Shown: positions 41,467 to 53,539 of the stretch, in pieces
Layout: each line of letters starts with the position of its first letter
How positions within the stretch are numbered: the stretch's first letter is position 1
Origin: Mercenaria mercenaria
Lineage: Eukaryota; Mollusca; Bivalvia; Venerida; Veneridae
Reading direction: 5' to 3'
Length of the DNA stretch: 64,000 nt
NCBI RefSeq assembly: GCF_021730395.1
Contig: NC_069367.1
Location: 10,476,501 to 10,540,500, forward strand
Position numbers and translations under genes: made by a program
Notes under the pieces: model-generated
Told to the model about the DNA's origin: nothing
The model's database searches: none
What the model saw: only the letters and a program-made list of their open reading frames with translations

Positions 41467-42326
41467 ACATATGATTACAATGATTACGTACAATGTTCAA
41501 TATGAATCAGAGATCATCATTATAGATATGTATATAATTTGCTCATATTTTACTTTTTATGTAATATACTTGAACTTCAAATAAACAATTCAATCATTCA
41601 TGTGATCTGTGTAATATAATGTATTATTATTGCTTATACAACACTGATATATACATATTTATATATTGAATTGTCTTACAGTTTGCATCACAATATACAT
41701 AGTTCTAATTTAAGTCACATAGAATATGTTCCAAATGTATGTTATGTGTTTTTGATATTGCGTATTAATATTATTATCATTATTATGATAAAAGAACGGT
41801 AGATATTTCATTAATAATATCTTAAATTTTGCATGTTTGTATATAATGTGTTCATATTTTACTTTGTTGTTTATGTATTCATGTAAAGAATTATTCATAC
41901 TTCTTTGATTCATGTGAATGATTTAATTAAAGTTTGACTGATATGTTTGTCATATAGTAATAACTTTAGAAATATGAGTAAAAACTTACTTTAAGTAAAA
42001 ATTTCAATGATTACAGAGATATGTGATGATATATTGTATAATTTCCGTCAATATAATACAAAATCAGTTTATATATATATTTATGTTTTGTATTTCACAA
42101 TGTACACATTTTTTAAATTTTGATAGACATTTTACGTATTCTTGATATTAAATATTTATAAGTGATAGATCATTTCTTAATTAATAAATTACAGTACCTT
42201 TGAATAGCATTTTTGTTATTACTTTAATACCTTTAATAAAAAGAAAATATACCCTTAATTTATAATCATACTTTCACACTTGTTTTGTGTTGTTAAATAT
42301 CCCAAAGGCAATTTCACGGTGGATCG
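41467..42326. other. 3-prime part of the 5.7-kb element, no gene
   Basis: Very AT-rich, with repeated TTGTATATAATGTG..TTCATATTTTACTTT words (about 41528 and 41838). AATAAA signals occur (41580), which may serve the SGNH-PHD gene. No other feature. Confidence 0.4.
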
Positions 42327-42445
42327 ATTTTCCTTCTTTGTCTATATGGTCAGCAGTTTTCGATAATCCTTCTTTATCTATGTGGTCAGCAGTTTCCTAT
42401 ATATTCCATATCGTCAGCTAAGTCGTCAGCAGTTTAGTGCGACCC
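42327..42445 (-). repeat. Right TIR of the 5.7-kb element
   Basis: The inverted copy of the left TIR. It contains two TGGTCAGCAGTTT repeats and ends ..GTCGTCAGCAGTTTAGTGCGACCC. Confidence 0.92.
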
Positions 42446-42454
42446 TGACAAATG

Positions 42455-42617
42455 TCACTTTAATTCTAAGGCATAGGTACACTAAATTGCAGACCTTAGG
42501 CTACTTTGAAAATGTTAGAGTAGTCTCTTAATTATTGTTGTCAAAGGAAAAATTGGTTTACGTTTCTGCCCTAGAACGCATACAAGATATATTTTTATTG
42601 ATAGTCGAATGTTAAGG
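42455..42617. other. 163-bp spacer between two large TIR elements
   Basis: Only short host DNA separates the target duplication of the 36714-42445 element from that of the 42628-50459 element. Confidence 0.6.
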
Positions 42618-42627
42618 TTATTAATAA

Positions 42628-42740
42628 AACCCTGACCGGCCCGGCCCGGCCCAAACCACGGAAATAGCCGATTCCGATTGTACGGAAACCACCGAAAATT
42701 TACGGACGGAATGCTAATATAATTACGAATGGTAATACCG
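42628..42740 (+). repeat. Left TIR of the 7.8-kb element
   Basis: A GC-rich head with three GGCCC steps, then a body matching the inverse of 50350-50459. Confidence 0.88.
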
Positions 42741-45700
42741 TCATCTCATGATCAACAATTAGGTAAAATTTGTCGTCTTATCGGTAAAATTATCCCCCTT
42801 GAAATCACCTGGCAGTGCGATATCGATTTTTATCTGGTTGATATTTTCCAATAGAAACAAAGAAGGAAAAAATGTTTGAACAAATATTGTTTTAATTAGA
42901 ATGAACACACAATATTTATTATCTTATTGAAGTGTTCGTCATTCTTTTCTCTTTACAAAGATATAAAAATTATTTATCTAAAATGAAGAATTAATGCTTC
43001 CCTTGGCGATTAAAAAACATCACTATCAATCACTGTTTACGGCATATAGTTACTGAATAAAATAAGCAAAAACCTGTTGATACGTATCTCATTCTTTTCC
43101 CTGTAGCCACTTTATTCATATATTGAGAATATTTATTATCCTATTGAAGTATTCTACAGGCAATAAACTTTTTATATATGTTTTTATTTGAAATTATTTT
43201 AATGTCTTCTTGCTTCCCTGGACGTTTAAAAGTTGTTGATTTTTGTATCATTTCTTTATTGCCGTGTCCGTGGTATTTCCGGACGCGTGCGGAAACGCAC
43301 GAACCCGCCCGAAGTTTAGCTGCCGATGAAACAGAAATATTATTGTTACAACATAGTATTAAGTGATAATAATAGTGCGGGAATAATTTCAGCTATATTA
43401 AGGCGAACCATAGTTTTTTGGGGAATTACAAGCTTACCGCAAAAGAAATGTTACAGGGAAACATGCTGACGTATCATGTTAATAAATAAAAAAAATAAGA
43501 CATGATGCACGTTGCAACTATATATATTTCTTTCTAAACCACCGTCTCGTATTTTAAAGATTCGTTTAATTATACTTATACCCCTTAGTTTAAGTTTAAC
43601 CATAAATATGTTATAAAGAATTTATATAATGCAACATTTGAGTAAATTGTTTTCGGAGCCTCTGAAACAGTCATATTAAAGCCCTTTTTGATAGTTGTTT
43701 ATTACCAATTAACAGCTTTTTGCAAGGTTATTGCTTATCAACACCTTTTTATAAGGGGATTAGGGACGAACAGGTCTTTTTATTACACAGATAATAATCT
43801 TCTCGGTGACTGCGTAAGAGCATTTTGAAAATTGTAACACTTTTAATGGACGAGACTTAAATACACAATAAATATTTTGTTTCATTTTCAACAACAAATT
43901 GTTAGATACATAAGATAATGGGACAGTGATTGAGTATTTACTTGTATTTGATTAACAGTATTTTTTCCTGAAAACAGGTTAATTGTTCGATATTAAAGTA
44001 TAGATATATAGAACACTTGTTAAAGTTCGCTAAGAGTGCAAATATTATAGTATAGAAGTTTTGTGACAACATTGTGAAAAATTGTCGTTTATCAATTTAT
44101 TAGTTTATTCAAAGAAGTATAAAATACTTTTTGAATTTTTTATAGCTCTTTGGTTTATTGTCTCTCCTGAAAATTATTATGTACTTTCTCTGCTCCATAT
44201 TATATAATGCTTTCACTTGCTGTAGGCATTGTATTTATGCAATAAATCGAAATTGAACTGAACTGAATGTACGCACAGCTAATCTCAAGAAGGTATAGCA
44301 CGCGCTAAAAGATATGAAAATCTGTAATCCCCTATTCATATAGTAAAAATATTCGTGATAGTTATTACGAATAACCTTTACACTACATTAGTCTCACTTT
44401 ATCCTAAATCTTTTCTAAAAGACTTTTTTCTATGGTGTGCTTGTTTTATTCTTAGGTTTTCCACTTTTTATTTTAAAAATCTGACATTTATTAAATCAGT
44501 CAGTCAGTCCCTTTTGAGAAACCTTGAGAAGTCATAATTCGCACATACTTTATTACACAATGACTGGCTCGGGGGCAAATAGGTCACACTTCCAATTAAC
44601 AGGCTCTGATGTCATAAAAAGATACCTTTTGCATTGTCAAGTATGTTTGCTATTCTGTTCATTTTTCATCAGTGTGTGACAATATGTTTTTCAAATGTTC
44701 ATTACATAGCAAAATTAATTTTAACAAGTTAAATATGATTAATAATAATAATAATAAAAAACGCATTTCACATCCATTTATAATAACTGAAATGAAATTG
44801 TCAAGTTTGTAAGCACTTTCAAAAAACATTTTTTTCCTGCTTTCTATTTTTTAGGAGAATAGTAGTTTAATGTACATGTATGTTATGCTCGCCTAATATA
44901 CATAATTTTGTGTATTTATATTTGTTTTTATGTCTCAGTTTCTTTAATGTAAAATATAAAGAAGATAATATAGTGTTGATCGTATTTTCATATACTATGC
45001 CAAAGAAGTATAAAACACTTTTTTATAGCTCTTTGACCATGCAAAATAAAAGAATAAATAACGTAGTGTCTTCTTTTTTCCGTTCCGTATTTTACATTAT
45101 CGAAAAAACAGAACTAAACCAAGTTGATGACTGTATTTGCTGTTGTTGTTTTACCGGTACTTAAAATTGGTGTAAAATAAATCACCCTTCCCACTACGTT
45201 TTTACAGGAGATCTCTAATCTATAATCCTTGTTTTTTATGATCGGCACCTCCCGTGATACGATAAGCGGAGATAGCCGAACCATAACGATCTAAAAAATA
45301 TCCGATAGTGATCGATATTTAGCTAGACGGTCGAAGGGAGACAACAAGGTATAGCGTTGATCTCAATAAACAAGGAAAGATAATAGAATCGATTTTTGCC
45401 CAATTCTTCAGTATGTAATCAAGGCAAATTTATGTATATTTTATTTTATTATTACAAAAGTAGAAGCAAAGTATTTAATATTGATGATACGTATGTTTGA
45501 TGAAGTATTGCACTTGACATAAGCAAAGACCTAAAATAACAAGATATTTGAATCACATTCAGTCAAAGAAGTAATACGTTCGGCAGTCGGTACTGTACAG
45601 ACACGAGATAGCAGTTTGCAGGATACTTTCACTCAACAGAACTGGACAGGCTAGTTAATGGTGCGTCGTTATTTCACACCTAACGATGTGACACTAGGTT

Positions 45701-46367
45701 GTGTAGTACAGCGAAAGGGTCTATACCGTGCACTGGAAGTATTTATGAAATTTGGTTGCCCGACCAAGATAGCGTTTTAGCATATTAAGTAATAATTTAA
45801 TAAAAATATATTGCTTAGGGAACATATGAATATAAACACTCTTATTTAAGGTTGTCAAAGATTTGCATTGATAAGTACACATTTTGCGAAAATTAATTAG
45901 AAATGTAAGTTTATGAAATTATTATTATACTCCTTTTGCCTATCTCGGACAAGATAGATCGAAAATAGATGAACTTCGAAGCTATGCGCTGTTTTCTTTA
46001 CTTGCCATTTGTTTCAGGTTGTTGAAGTATTCAAATTTGAATATAAAACTATAAATTATATAAAAAGCTAAAAAATAGTCCACTTTTTACATTTTTTTCA
46101 TATTAAAGGGAGACAATTACAAAATTTCATAAAAATGTATCAAAGTAAACATTTCCAGAAGAGGTATAACTCTATGTAATAGGTCTTTGTTCCTGAAATA
46201 CAAGAAAACTGAAAAAAAATATCATAAATGTTGCTCAAATGATAAATCATATGATTTAGCTTTAAAAAACCGGGTGATATGTATGGAGATGATACCGGAA
46301 TTACAGTAAGTTGTAGAAATGAATGAACTTGAGTATAGAATATGAAAGATCGGTCGCAAAGTTTCAC

Positions 46368-46368
<1 letters not shown>

Positions 46369-46427
<59 letters not shown>
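46369..46427. repeat. 59-bp C homopolymer
   Basis: An uninterrupted run of 59 C inside the 7.8-kb element. It produces glycine-run open frames on the minus strand that are not genes. Confidence 0.95.
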
Positions 46428-49251
46428 ACCTCCCGCCACCCCGAAACATGCCCGCTCAGTCTGTTTAAAACACAACAATAAAAAAAGAGGTAAATATGTA
46501 ATATGAAAATGGGAGGGTAGTGATAGCAATGAACGTTCGTGTTTTAACAATTTACTGCTAACGTTTTTCTTTTGTTTTTAGATTATTTAAATTTTGATTT
46601 CTTTCTTTTATATTTGAAATAATACTAGCATATCTTTTAAACACAGAATTAAAAAGAAAACCCGGTCTGGTCGGATACAAATGTCTGCAACCTTAGGTCA
46701 TCTTTCGTGGTTAATTGTATACGACGTCGCATTATTTTAACGTAATAACGTGTGGACGTCACAGCTGGAGGTCAATACGTGTGTTTGGCTCCGCCTTCGA
46801 GAAAATACGACTTTTTATCGTTGAACATGTGACTACATCTAGAACAATGGAAAGGACTATAAATATAGATTTAATGATAAAAAAACTAATTTCATATCGC
46901 ATGCGCAACAACGCTATTTTGTTTTTCTGCGCATGTGACATTACATTTTCATGTCTCCCTATGTAAAATAGATACTTTCGTACTGATTAAAAGACGATGC
47001 GCTATTTATACATAGGATTAATTACTTTATCTTGTGTTCATACATGTGTGAACCCGGCCTATTTTTCGTTTCTGCTTTTGAATGATTTGTTCTACATGCA
47101 ACATTTTGAAAACAATTTTCGTCAATATTAAACTGAAACTGTCACCATCAGATTGGAAATTAACTAACTACTAAGAAAATAAGTGCTCTCATTATATGTT
47201 CCGTAGTTATTGCCGTTTTTCGAATGTTACTGCTGCTGATTTTGTTGAAGAATGCCCATAAATACAGCGTTATGTAACCTCAAGACTATATCTATCAAAA
47301 AGTATTTTTATACAGCAAAGTCGCGACAATTTCTAAGTGCTTACTAGTAAAGCCTCCTTAATTCTCTCTTCATTATTTGGTAAGTAATAACTTTTTTAAT
47401 GTTAAATACATCATTTCATTAATTTTTCGGTATAATAAAATAAATAATGTATTCCTGAGAGGGTGATCCCTCGAAATAACTCTATCCGTGACTAATATTT
47501 TTCAATGCGACAATTGTAAGTTACTGTAGAGAAAGAGTTTAGTATTTAAGATGTAAATGTATAATAAAATGTTGACGAAAATGGGCTTAAAATCCTAAAA
47601 GGCCACAACAGGAAATAATTCTTCCCGGCTAATTCTGACTTTTAAGTTGGTCGGGACTTTGATATGCACAGTCAAAATTTTCCTAGCACCGCAGCATGAA
47701 AATGGACCTGATAGTCATTTTATAATTTTATTTCATTCAAAAACATTTCAGGAACATTTTCAGAAAATAAAAGTTACATACTAAGTGGCGAACGATCAGT
47801 AAAATGTTTAATAAGAAGTACTATATTATGTTTTTCATTACGCCGCTTTTGTGTGTAACATGTATTCAGGTATACACGCGTAACAATAAAGATCGGAAAG
47901 AAATCGAAAATGGCTAACAAAATAAGAATATAATTAAAATGAAATGTATGCTGTTGTAAACTTTTTTTGGTGATTAACTTACTTTTCCCTTAGATACAAG
48001 CATTTATATGTAAAAATTGAGTGTGCAATAGCTGCGCGTGAAAATAGGGTAAGAGAAGATTAAGACAATACCGCGAAATCGAAGAAGGAGACCCTGTTTA
48101 TTTTTCGTCATATTATAATTCATTTTTTATCATAATTGTATTTGTGAAAAAGAACACACTACTTAGTCATTCGTTTGAAAAATATAGGTTTCAATGGGCC
48201 TGGTATACCAAATGAAAAATAATTACTTTTTGGATATAATGGACAACCCAAAAAAAATTAATCTTCGTAAAAACATAAACGTCACAACTATATATATTAA
48301 GGGTTGAGCGAAATGTGATTTCTCGACGCGATTTGCGTATTGAAGTACGAATTTTATCTTTTCAATACAATGTAATATCGGGTGAAGATCAACTTTTACT
48401 ATTATTTAAACAAGTTATGAAGGATGCAACTTGTTTTTGGAAAATTCCGCTCATTACACTTTCTTTACCGTAAAGTTGAAAAAATATGTAAGGTTAAAAC
48501 TTTTCTGAGAGCTTGTATGGATTTGGCCACACATGGGCAGTTTAACAACCCATTTTAGCTAGAGAATTACACTCGGATCCTTCGAAAAACCTGCAAACTA
48601 TCGTACAGTTACTCTGTATATAAAAAGCAACAGTTTAATTTGCATAGTTACAATAGGCTTGGTTCTACCAATGAAAAACTAACGAAACGCAGGGTCTCAG
48701 AATGCGACAGCATTAAGCTGCTCAATATAGATCCAAGTACAGTTCATTCCGGTGTGGTCACGTGACCATAGTAAAGTAAGCAATGTTAGAATGAACGTCT
48801 GCAGTACACTGTGATATTGATAAATTTACAAAAAAATCTTAATGAAGAAATTTGTGAGATTTGAAGACAAAGTTTTCTTTTTCTTTTTCCAGACTTATTT
48901 GTAAATTATGATTAGCGAGCTCAAACGATTCTTCTGTTGTTATGTATCTAAAATGCCGAGCACTAGCAAACTGACTGAAAGGGTATTCTGTATACAATAA
49001 TATATCAAATCAACCTAAATAAATTGCAGAGTTTTGCAAGATATGTCTAAACACTGAAGTTTAATCTTGAAGTATCTAAATGCATAATCTGAAAGTGTAG
49101 AGCATTGGTAAATATCCAAACGAACCTTAACAAGTTTTTACTTGGTCTTTTTTCACGAAACATTGTGAATCGTTCTATATATTGAGTGCAGTTAAATGGT
49201 AATTTTGTTCCCATTTAAAAGATTTCTTTTTCGCGTCGAGTTTTGGTTCAC

Positions 49252-49395
49252 CAACTAATGTGAAATACACTCGATGACTGCTTCCTGGACACTACCAGTA
49301 CTCGCACCGAAAGAGGGACTGTTGGAGTTACGGTCAAAATCCGCTGACAGGATCCGACCCGCGACCTCCGGATTACGAGACATCTGTACAAAAAT
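49252..49395 (-). repeat. tRNA-derived SINE fragment
   Basis: On the minus strand TCGTAATCCGGAGGTCGCGGG resembles the anticodon-to-T-arm part of a tRNA and is followed by a SINE-like body (GGATTTTGACCGTAACTCC). The A box half is missing. Confidence 0.5.
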
Positions 49396-50020
49396 GAAAA
49401 AATTGTAAACTTTGTATCTCGATTCTACTCTATATAGTTTTGAACTAATTTGAATATAACTTAAGTAAGTCAGTTTATTCAGAGTTACTTGCAAACTTGA
49501 AAAAAAAAGATGTTAAAACATCATAGCAACTGCCGAATATGAAATCGAATATTGAAAGTACAAAGACTATGCCAAAAACTGCAATGTACCACAATATATT
49601 CAATGTGTGACTTTCATCGTACGTCAATTCAGTCGACTAAGTTCAAGAGATACTCAGAATACTGCGTGAACAAACCTATCTCACAATTTGTTTCTATATA
49701 TTTATACAGGAATATTTTAAAAATATGGGGTACCGTGTGTAAAACTTTTCAATATTCAACGCTGCATTCTTCGTGCGTAATCGGTATCCCGACCTATCCT
49801 AAATTTTTTACATGACCCTAAATGTTTTATGGTCTTTGAGATTTTTTAAAAACTTTTTAATAAAAGTGCTCATTCTATTCTTTAAAATTGTCAGTGATAT
49901 TAGAAATTATTCGTATCCATTTTCTTTCTTTTTTGACATAAAATATAATTTCTGTAAAGTCTCATTGAACAAAAAAGTATCATAAAAAAAACCCTGCCTA
50001 TTTACTAACTATTTTTAGGC

Positions 50021-50338
50021 ATGTTACCGGACACAAAGAATTATTTAGGCTTTGGGAATGCACAGGTGAAACAAAAACTCTTTGAGGCCCGAGAGGATAT
50101 CCTTTCTTCGAAATATAACAATTTTTGGACAAAACGTAATTATAAAATAGTATATAATGATAACGATACAAAATATCGGGAACTAATTAGAAGGCTCGTC
50201 AAAACAACGCTATGTATAAGTTTACAAATTATATTAAGACGTTTTTGCAACCAGAAAGAACACAGTCTTAACCCATTCATCAAAGAAGTTCCTCGCGGGC
50301 ATCATAAAGTTCAGTGTTTTTTTTTTACTAAATTCTAA
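50021..50338 (+). CDS. Unrecognised open frame near the right TIR
   Basis: 105 codons from MLPDTKNYLGFGNAQVKQKL, preceded by a TATTTTTAG that could be an acceptor. Charged and mostly helical in appearance; no family recognised. It may be a last exon of a gene once carried by the 7.8-kb element, or chance. Confidence 0.2.
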   Translation: MLPDTKNYLGFGNAQVKQKLFEAREDILSSKYNNFWTKRNYKIVYNDNDTKYRELIRRLVKTTLCISLQIILRRFCNQKEHSLNPFIKEVPRGHHKVQCFFFTKF

Positions 50339-50349
50339 ATATGTAAGTT

Positions 50350-50459
50350 GATATGGACACGATATCATTAGTAATTATATTAGCCTTTCGTCCGTAAGTT
50401 TCCGGTGGTTTCCGTACAATTGGGATCGGCTATTTCCGTGGTTTGGGCTGGGCCGGGTT
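50350..50459 (-). repeat. Right TIR of the 7.8-kb element
   Basis: Contains TCCGGTGGTTTCCGTACAAT and GGCTATTTCCGTGGTTTGGG, inverse of the left TIR, with one fewer GGCCC step. Confidence 0.88.
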
Positions 50460-50719
50460 TTATTAATAACCAATGTTAACAACGTTTCAACATTTTAATA
50501 GCTACAATTTAGTTGTGTAATTAATAAGATGAAGATACGTAGATCTACAGTGCTTTAGTGCATAGTGGATTTTAGGGTATAGAGGATAGATTGATAAATT
50601 TTATATTTAGACTTGAATTATTGTATAAATTTTTATATCATTCTTTTACTGGCATGCAAACAGACATTCTGACAAACATTTTAAATATTTGCTTGTTGTG
50701 TTATTTTTCATATGTAATC

Positions 50720-51180
50720 AAATGTAAAATAAAGCTATCCCCTATAGACTAAATCAGAGTATATGTAAAAAACGTCTGTGAATGAAAAGTATTTGATAGC
50801 AATTTAAAAAGCTGAATGTTTTTGAAAAGAGAATACATTATTATTCTGATTTATAGTAAAGAAATCTTGGAAAGTTTGTTAAGATGTGGATTTTAACCTA
50901 ATAATGGGAAAAATGACCAAAGCTATCCTGTACACCCTAAATCAGCTCATATGTAAACAATGGCTTGGAGAGCAAAAACACACGAATTTCTATGAAATGC
51001 CGAATGTTTTAAGAAGAATAGATGTTTTCTGCCTGATTTAAAGAAAAAAGAACTACATTTTTCATTTCTTTGAATTGGAATGCAGGAAAAATTAGTTAGC
51101 TATCCGCTACACCCTAAAGCACTGTATATGGCCAGGAAATGTGCACTTTTGCGCAAAGACATTCATTTGTAACTCCTTCT
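50720..51180. repeat. Diverged tandem repeat, ~180-188-bp unit, 3 copies
   Basis: AGCTATCC(C/T)(C/G)TA..CTAAATCAG or a variant occurs near 50733, 50921 and 51099, followed each time by a GTATATGTAAA-like word. Confidence 0.7.
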
Positions 51181-51599
51181 ATCCCTTTGGAATGTAACCA
51201 AACGGATATAGGTGGTTACAAATGTATGCCTTCGCGCAGAGATGCACTTTTTGGCCCATATATGAAAATACGCAGTGCCTATCCTGTGGGAAAACCCAAT
51301 CATATTCAGTACTGTCCATTAGTTCTTTCAGCATGAGTTACTAGTATTCTTTCATATATTTACAGTAAGCGTCAAGTTTTGCTCTTGTTATCATCGGAAA
51401 ATTAGGAATCAGACAAAGATTTCAAAATGTGGCTTCAATTTAATTATAATTGATCAGAATAATAATTCACGAGTTGAAGTTATTAGTGATATTCTGGTGC
51501 TAAAAACTAGACCCAAAATGCGCCAGAGGTTATCATTTACATATTCATATTTAAAATTGTCAATGGGAGACCCCCTGACCACCATTACAGTGCCTCGCA
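51181..51599. repeat. Spacer ending in a fragment of the 13305-13700 repeat
   Basis: From about 51500 the words ACCCAAAATGCGCCAGAGG, TCATATTTAAAATTGTCAATGG and GAGACCCCCTGACCACC resemble the C-rich repeat at 13305. The rest is featureless. Confidence 0.45.
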
Positions 51600-51925
51600 T
51601 ACGGAGCGAGTGCTATACTGATTGAGTAGAGCACAATGTTGCCTTACACAATGTTCTCCGCTTACGTGGCCAAGTCCATACCGTGACATACACCCCAACA
51701 AACTGGAAATTCATCCTCAAATTCCAGAGGCACATACTATTGCAAACGTCGCAAGACTGGCTAAGTCAGCATATCACGGTTCCATGTTGGGCTCTAAATG
51801 TCACAGGGTGAGAAAAATGTTCATAGAAAAATGTTCTGTAAGTCCGAGGCTCTAACCGGGACCCCTCGCCTACAGGACGAGTTCTATACCAACTGAGCTA
51901 ACCGGCTGTCTGACACAATACTCTC
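51600..51925 (-). mobile_element. tRNA-derived SINE-like repeat
   Basis: On the minus strand CCGGTTAGCTCAGTTGGTATAG is a good A box arm, CTCGTCCTGTAGGCGAG an anticodon-like hairpin and GGTCCCGGTTAGAGCC a degenerate B box (51845-51912). ACACAATACTCTCCCTTTACGTGACCACGT at the head side is echoed at 51648-51680. It could also be a tRNA pseudogene, but the attached body favours a SINE. Confidence 0.6.
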
Positions 51926-52129
51926 CCTTTACGTGACCACGTTCATTGTGTTGAGAATAGAAGGAACTAATGTACGTAGATATCAATGAGTTACAAATTA
52001 ATGCAAATTAATTTATATTTATATGCATGTATTTTTATAATTTCCTAGACATGTAGAATCATTGAATAAGATAGTTTTACACATTAAATAATAATAGTTT
52101 AGTTATATTTGTTTTTAAGCACCGAAAGG

Positions 52130-52795
52130 GAGGTCCGCCCCGCAGTTCTTGTCCGTAGTATTCACAATAACAACAGGCTGGAATCAAAACTTATAAAAAG
52201 CTTCACTCTCAACAGAGGATGCTCATATTATCTTCCGATGTAGCTCATTGCAGAGTTGGAGCGGTCTTCTGCGCATTATCTTCACGTTCCGGTCGGATGA
52301 TATGTCACTGTGGTATTGTCCTTTGATTATTCAACTAATTAGTAAACAATTTTTGTCCCTAGTATCCTCAGAAACCACTGGCTGGAATTCAGCGAAACTT
52401 CGCAGGAAGCTGCAACCCATGAGGAGTTGCGCATATTGTCTTTCATTTTTCGGTAGAATGATTTGTGTCTGAATTATTGTCCTTTGATTATTCAACATTA
52501 GTAAACTATAGCACCAACCTTGTCCAGAGTATCTCCCAGCAACCTTTGGCTGGAACTAAACCAAAATTCACAGAAAGCTACACTTTTAAGAGAAAATGCA
52601 CATATTGTCTTCATGTACCGGTCCGATAAATTTTTCCCAGTTATTGCCATTTGATCATTCAACGTACTATTTCTTGTCCGGAGTGTTCCTCAGCAACCAC
52701 AGGCATGAACACAGTGTATAGACACTAGAAGCTTCATTCCAAAGAGGAGATGCACATATTTCGTACGTGCCTTTCCTCAACAATTACTCAATTTA
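52130..52795. repeat. Diverged tandem array, ~165-bp unit, ~4 copies
   Basis: TATTGTCCTTTGATTATTCAAC lies at 52314 and 52476 and a variant at 52641 (spacing 162 and 165). Each unit also has CAGCAACC..TGGCTGGAA and a GCACATATTGTCTTCA-like word. Confidence 0.85.
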
Positions 52796-53208
52796 CTTGC
52801 TGGAGTTCTACGAAATTTCTCAGCAAACTTCACTATGTGCCCAGTCGATGAAATCCGCATTAGTTTTTTTTAATGCTATAATCATACATCGGCGAGCACT
52901 CATCGGTTTTGCCAATATTGTCTTGTTCATAACTGTCCTAATGTCACGATTTAGATTTTCAAATATTTTATTATAAGATATCATAAACAAACAATAATTT
53001 CCGCTCTATTCCAAGCTTTAATGCTTAAAATGATATTAAAGTAATTTTATCTAAGTACATACACTCTCGATTTCAATATTTTCCAAATGCTACGACTTCG
53101 CCTGCATAGCATGTTAAATTTTGCCAGTCGTTCAAACTTTGTAAATGGCAAAAAGAATAACTTAAGATTTTCTTCTTATAACGATACAATACCAGAATAT
53201 CTAGATTT
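52796..53208. other. No gene recognised
   Basis: AT-rich spacer without tandem structure. Confidence 0.3.
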
Positions 53209-53415
53209 AACCCTTACCCTGCTCAATTTCTATGATGAACATGTCTGTCTTTCAATTTGACAGTGCCATTGACTGATAAAAGGGGTGTTTACTAAAAAGA
53301 TACTGACTTAATAGCGGATAGCACAGATCTTGATCAGACTGCACTGGTGTGCAGGCTGATCATAATCTACACTGATCGCAAAGGCAGAACTGATCGTGTC
53401 CAGCATAAAAATCCG
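53209..53415. mobile_element. Palindromic MITE-like repeat (GACCAGTGCAGACC family), copy 3, inverted
   Basis: TAACCCTTACCCTGCTCAAT opens it, AAAAGGGGTGTTTACT follows, then the central hairpin GATCAGACTGCACTGGTGTGCAGGCTGATC, and it closes with GATCGCAAAGGCAGAACTGATCG. Diverged, with weaker pairing. Confidence 0.75.
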
Positions 53416-53539
53416 GGTTTGTGAAATATATTTTGGGAAAAATGGATAATTTTGACAGCCTTTTATTCTTAAAAGACTGTATTTTTATACTTTTTTCCTT
53501 ATACCGGAGCTTAGATGCCTAGAAATATATAATATCAAA

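Larger units (their letters stand above)
36714..42445 (+). mobile_element. 5.7-kb TIR element, 9-bp duplication, carrying SGNH, PHD and non-LTR EN/RT fragments (MULE-like?)
   Basis: TGACAAATG is exact at 36705-36713 and 42446-42454. The termini GGAACAAACTAAACTGC and (inverted) GGGTCGCACTAAACTGC lead into TIRs of about 115 bp with only scattered differences, both holding two CTGCTGACCA repeats. Inside, in order: SGNH-hydrolase first-block exon, endonuclease/RT open frame, CTGCTGACC array, SGNH last-block exon, PHD finger. No transposase is visible, so it is either non-autonomous or uses an unknown enzyme. A 9-bp duplication with long TIRs and captured gene pieces is typical of Mutator-like (Pack-MULE) elements; that assignment is inference. 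It lies directly upstream of TRAPPC1. Confidence 0.9.
42628..50459. mobile_element. 7.8-kb TIR element with GC-rich ends, 9-10-bp duplication
   Basis: TTATTAATAA flanks both sides (42618-42627 and 50460-50469). The left end starts AACCCTGACCGGCCC and the right end, inverted, AACCCGGCCCAGCCC; both continue AAACCACGGAAATAGCCGAT, then GTACGGAAACCACCG, and stay similar for about 110 bp to GCTAATATAATTAC. The interior is AT-rich with no transposase or other domain I can recognise. Length, TIR size and duplication again resemble Mutator-like elements, but Academ- or KDZ-type elements cannot be excluded. Confidence 0.85.

Noticed and set aside
36714-42445. Reading the 5.7-kb element as a Polinton or other virus-like element
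   Set aside because: No capsid, polymerase B or integrase is visible, the size is small, and the duplication is 9 bp rather than 6.
46140-46550. Open frames with long glycine runs on the minus strand
   Set aside because: They are produced by the 59-bp C homopolymer.
46715-46966. 83-codon frame with GGACGTCAC and CTATAAATAT nearby, resembling a promoter
   Set aside because: A CRE-like word and a TATA-like word in AT-rich transposon DNA are not enough, and the frame has no domain.
51840-51912. Possible tRNA gene on the minus strand
   Set aside because: The B box is degenerate and a SINE-like body is attached.
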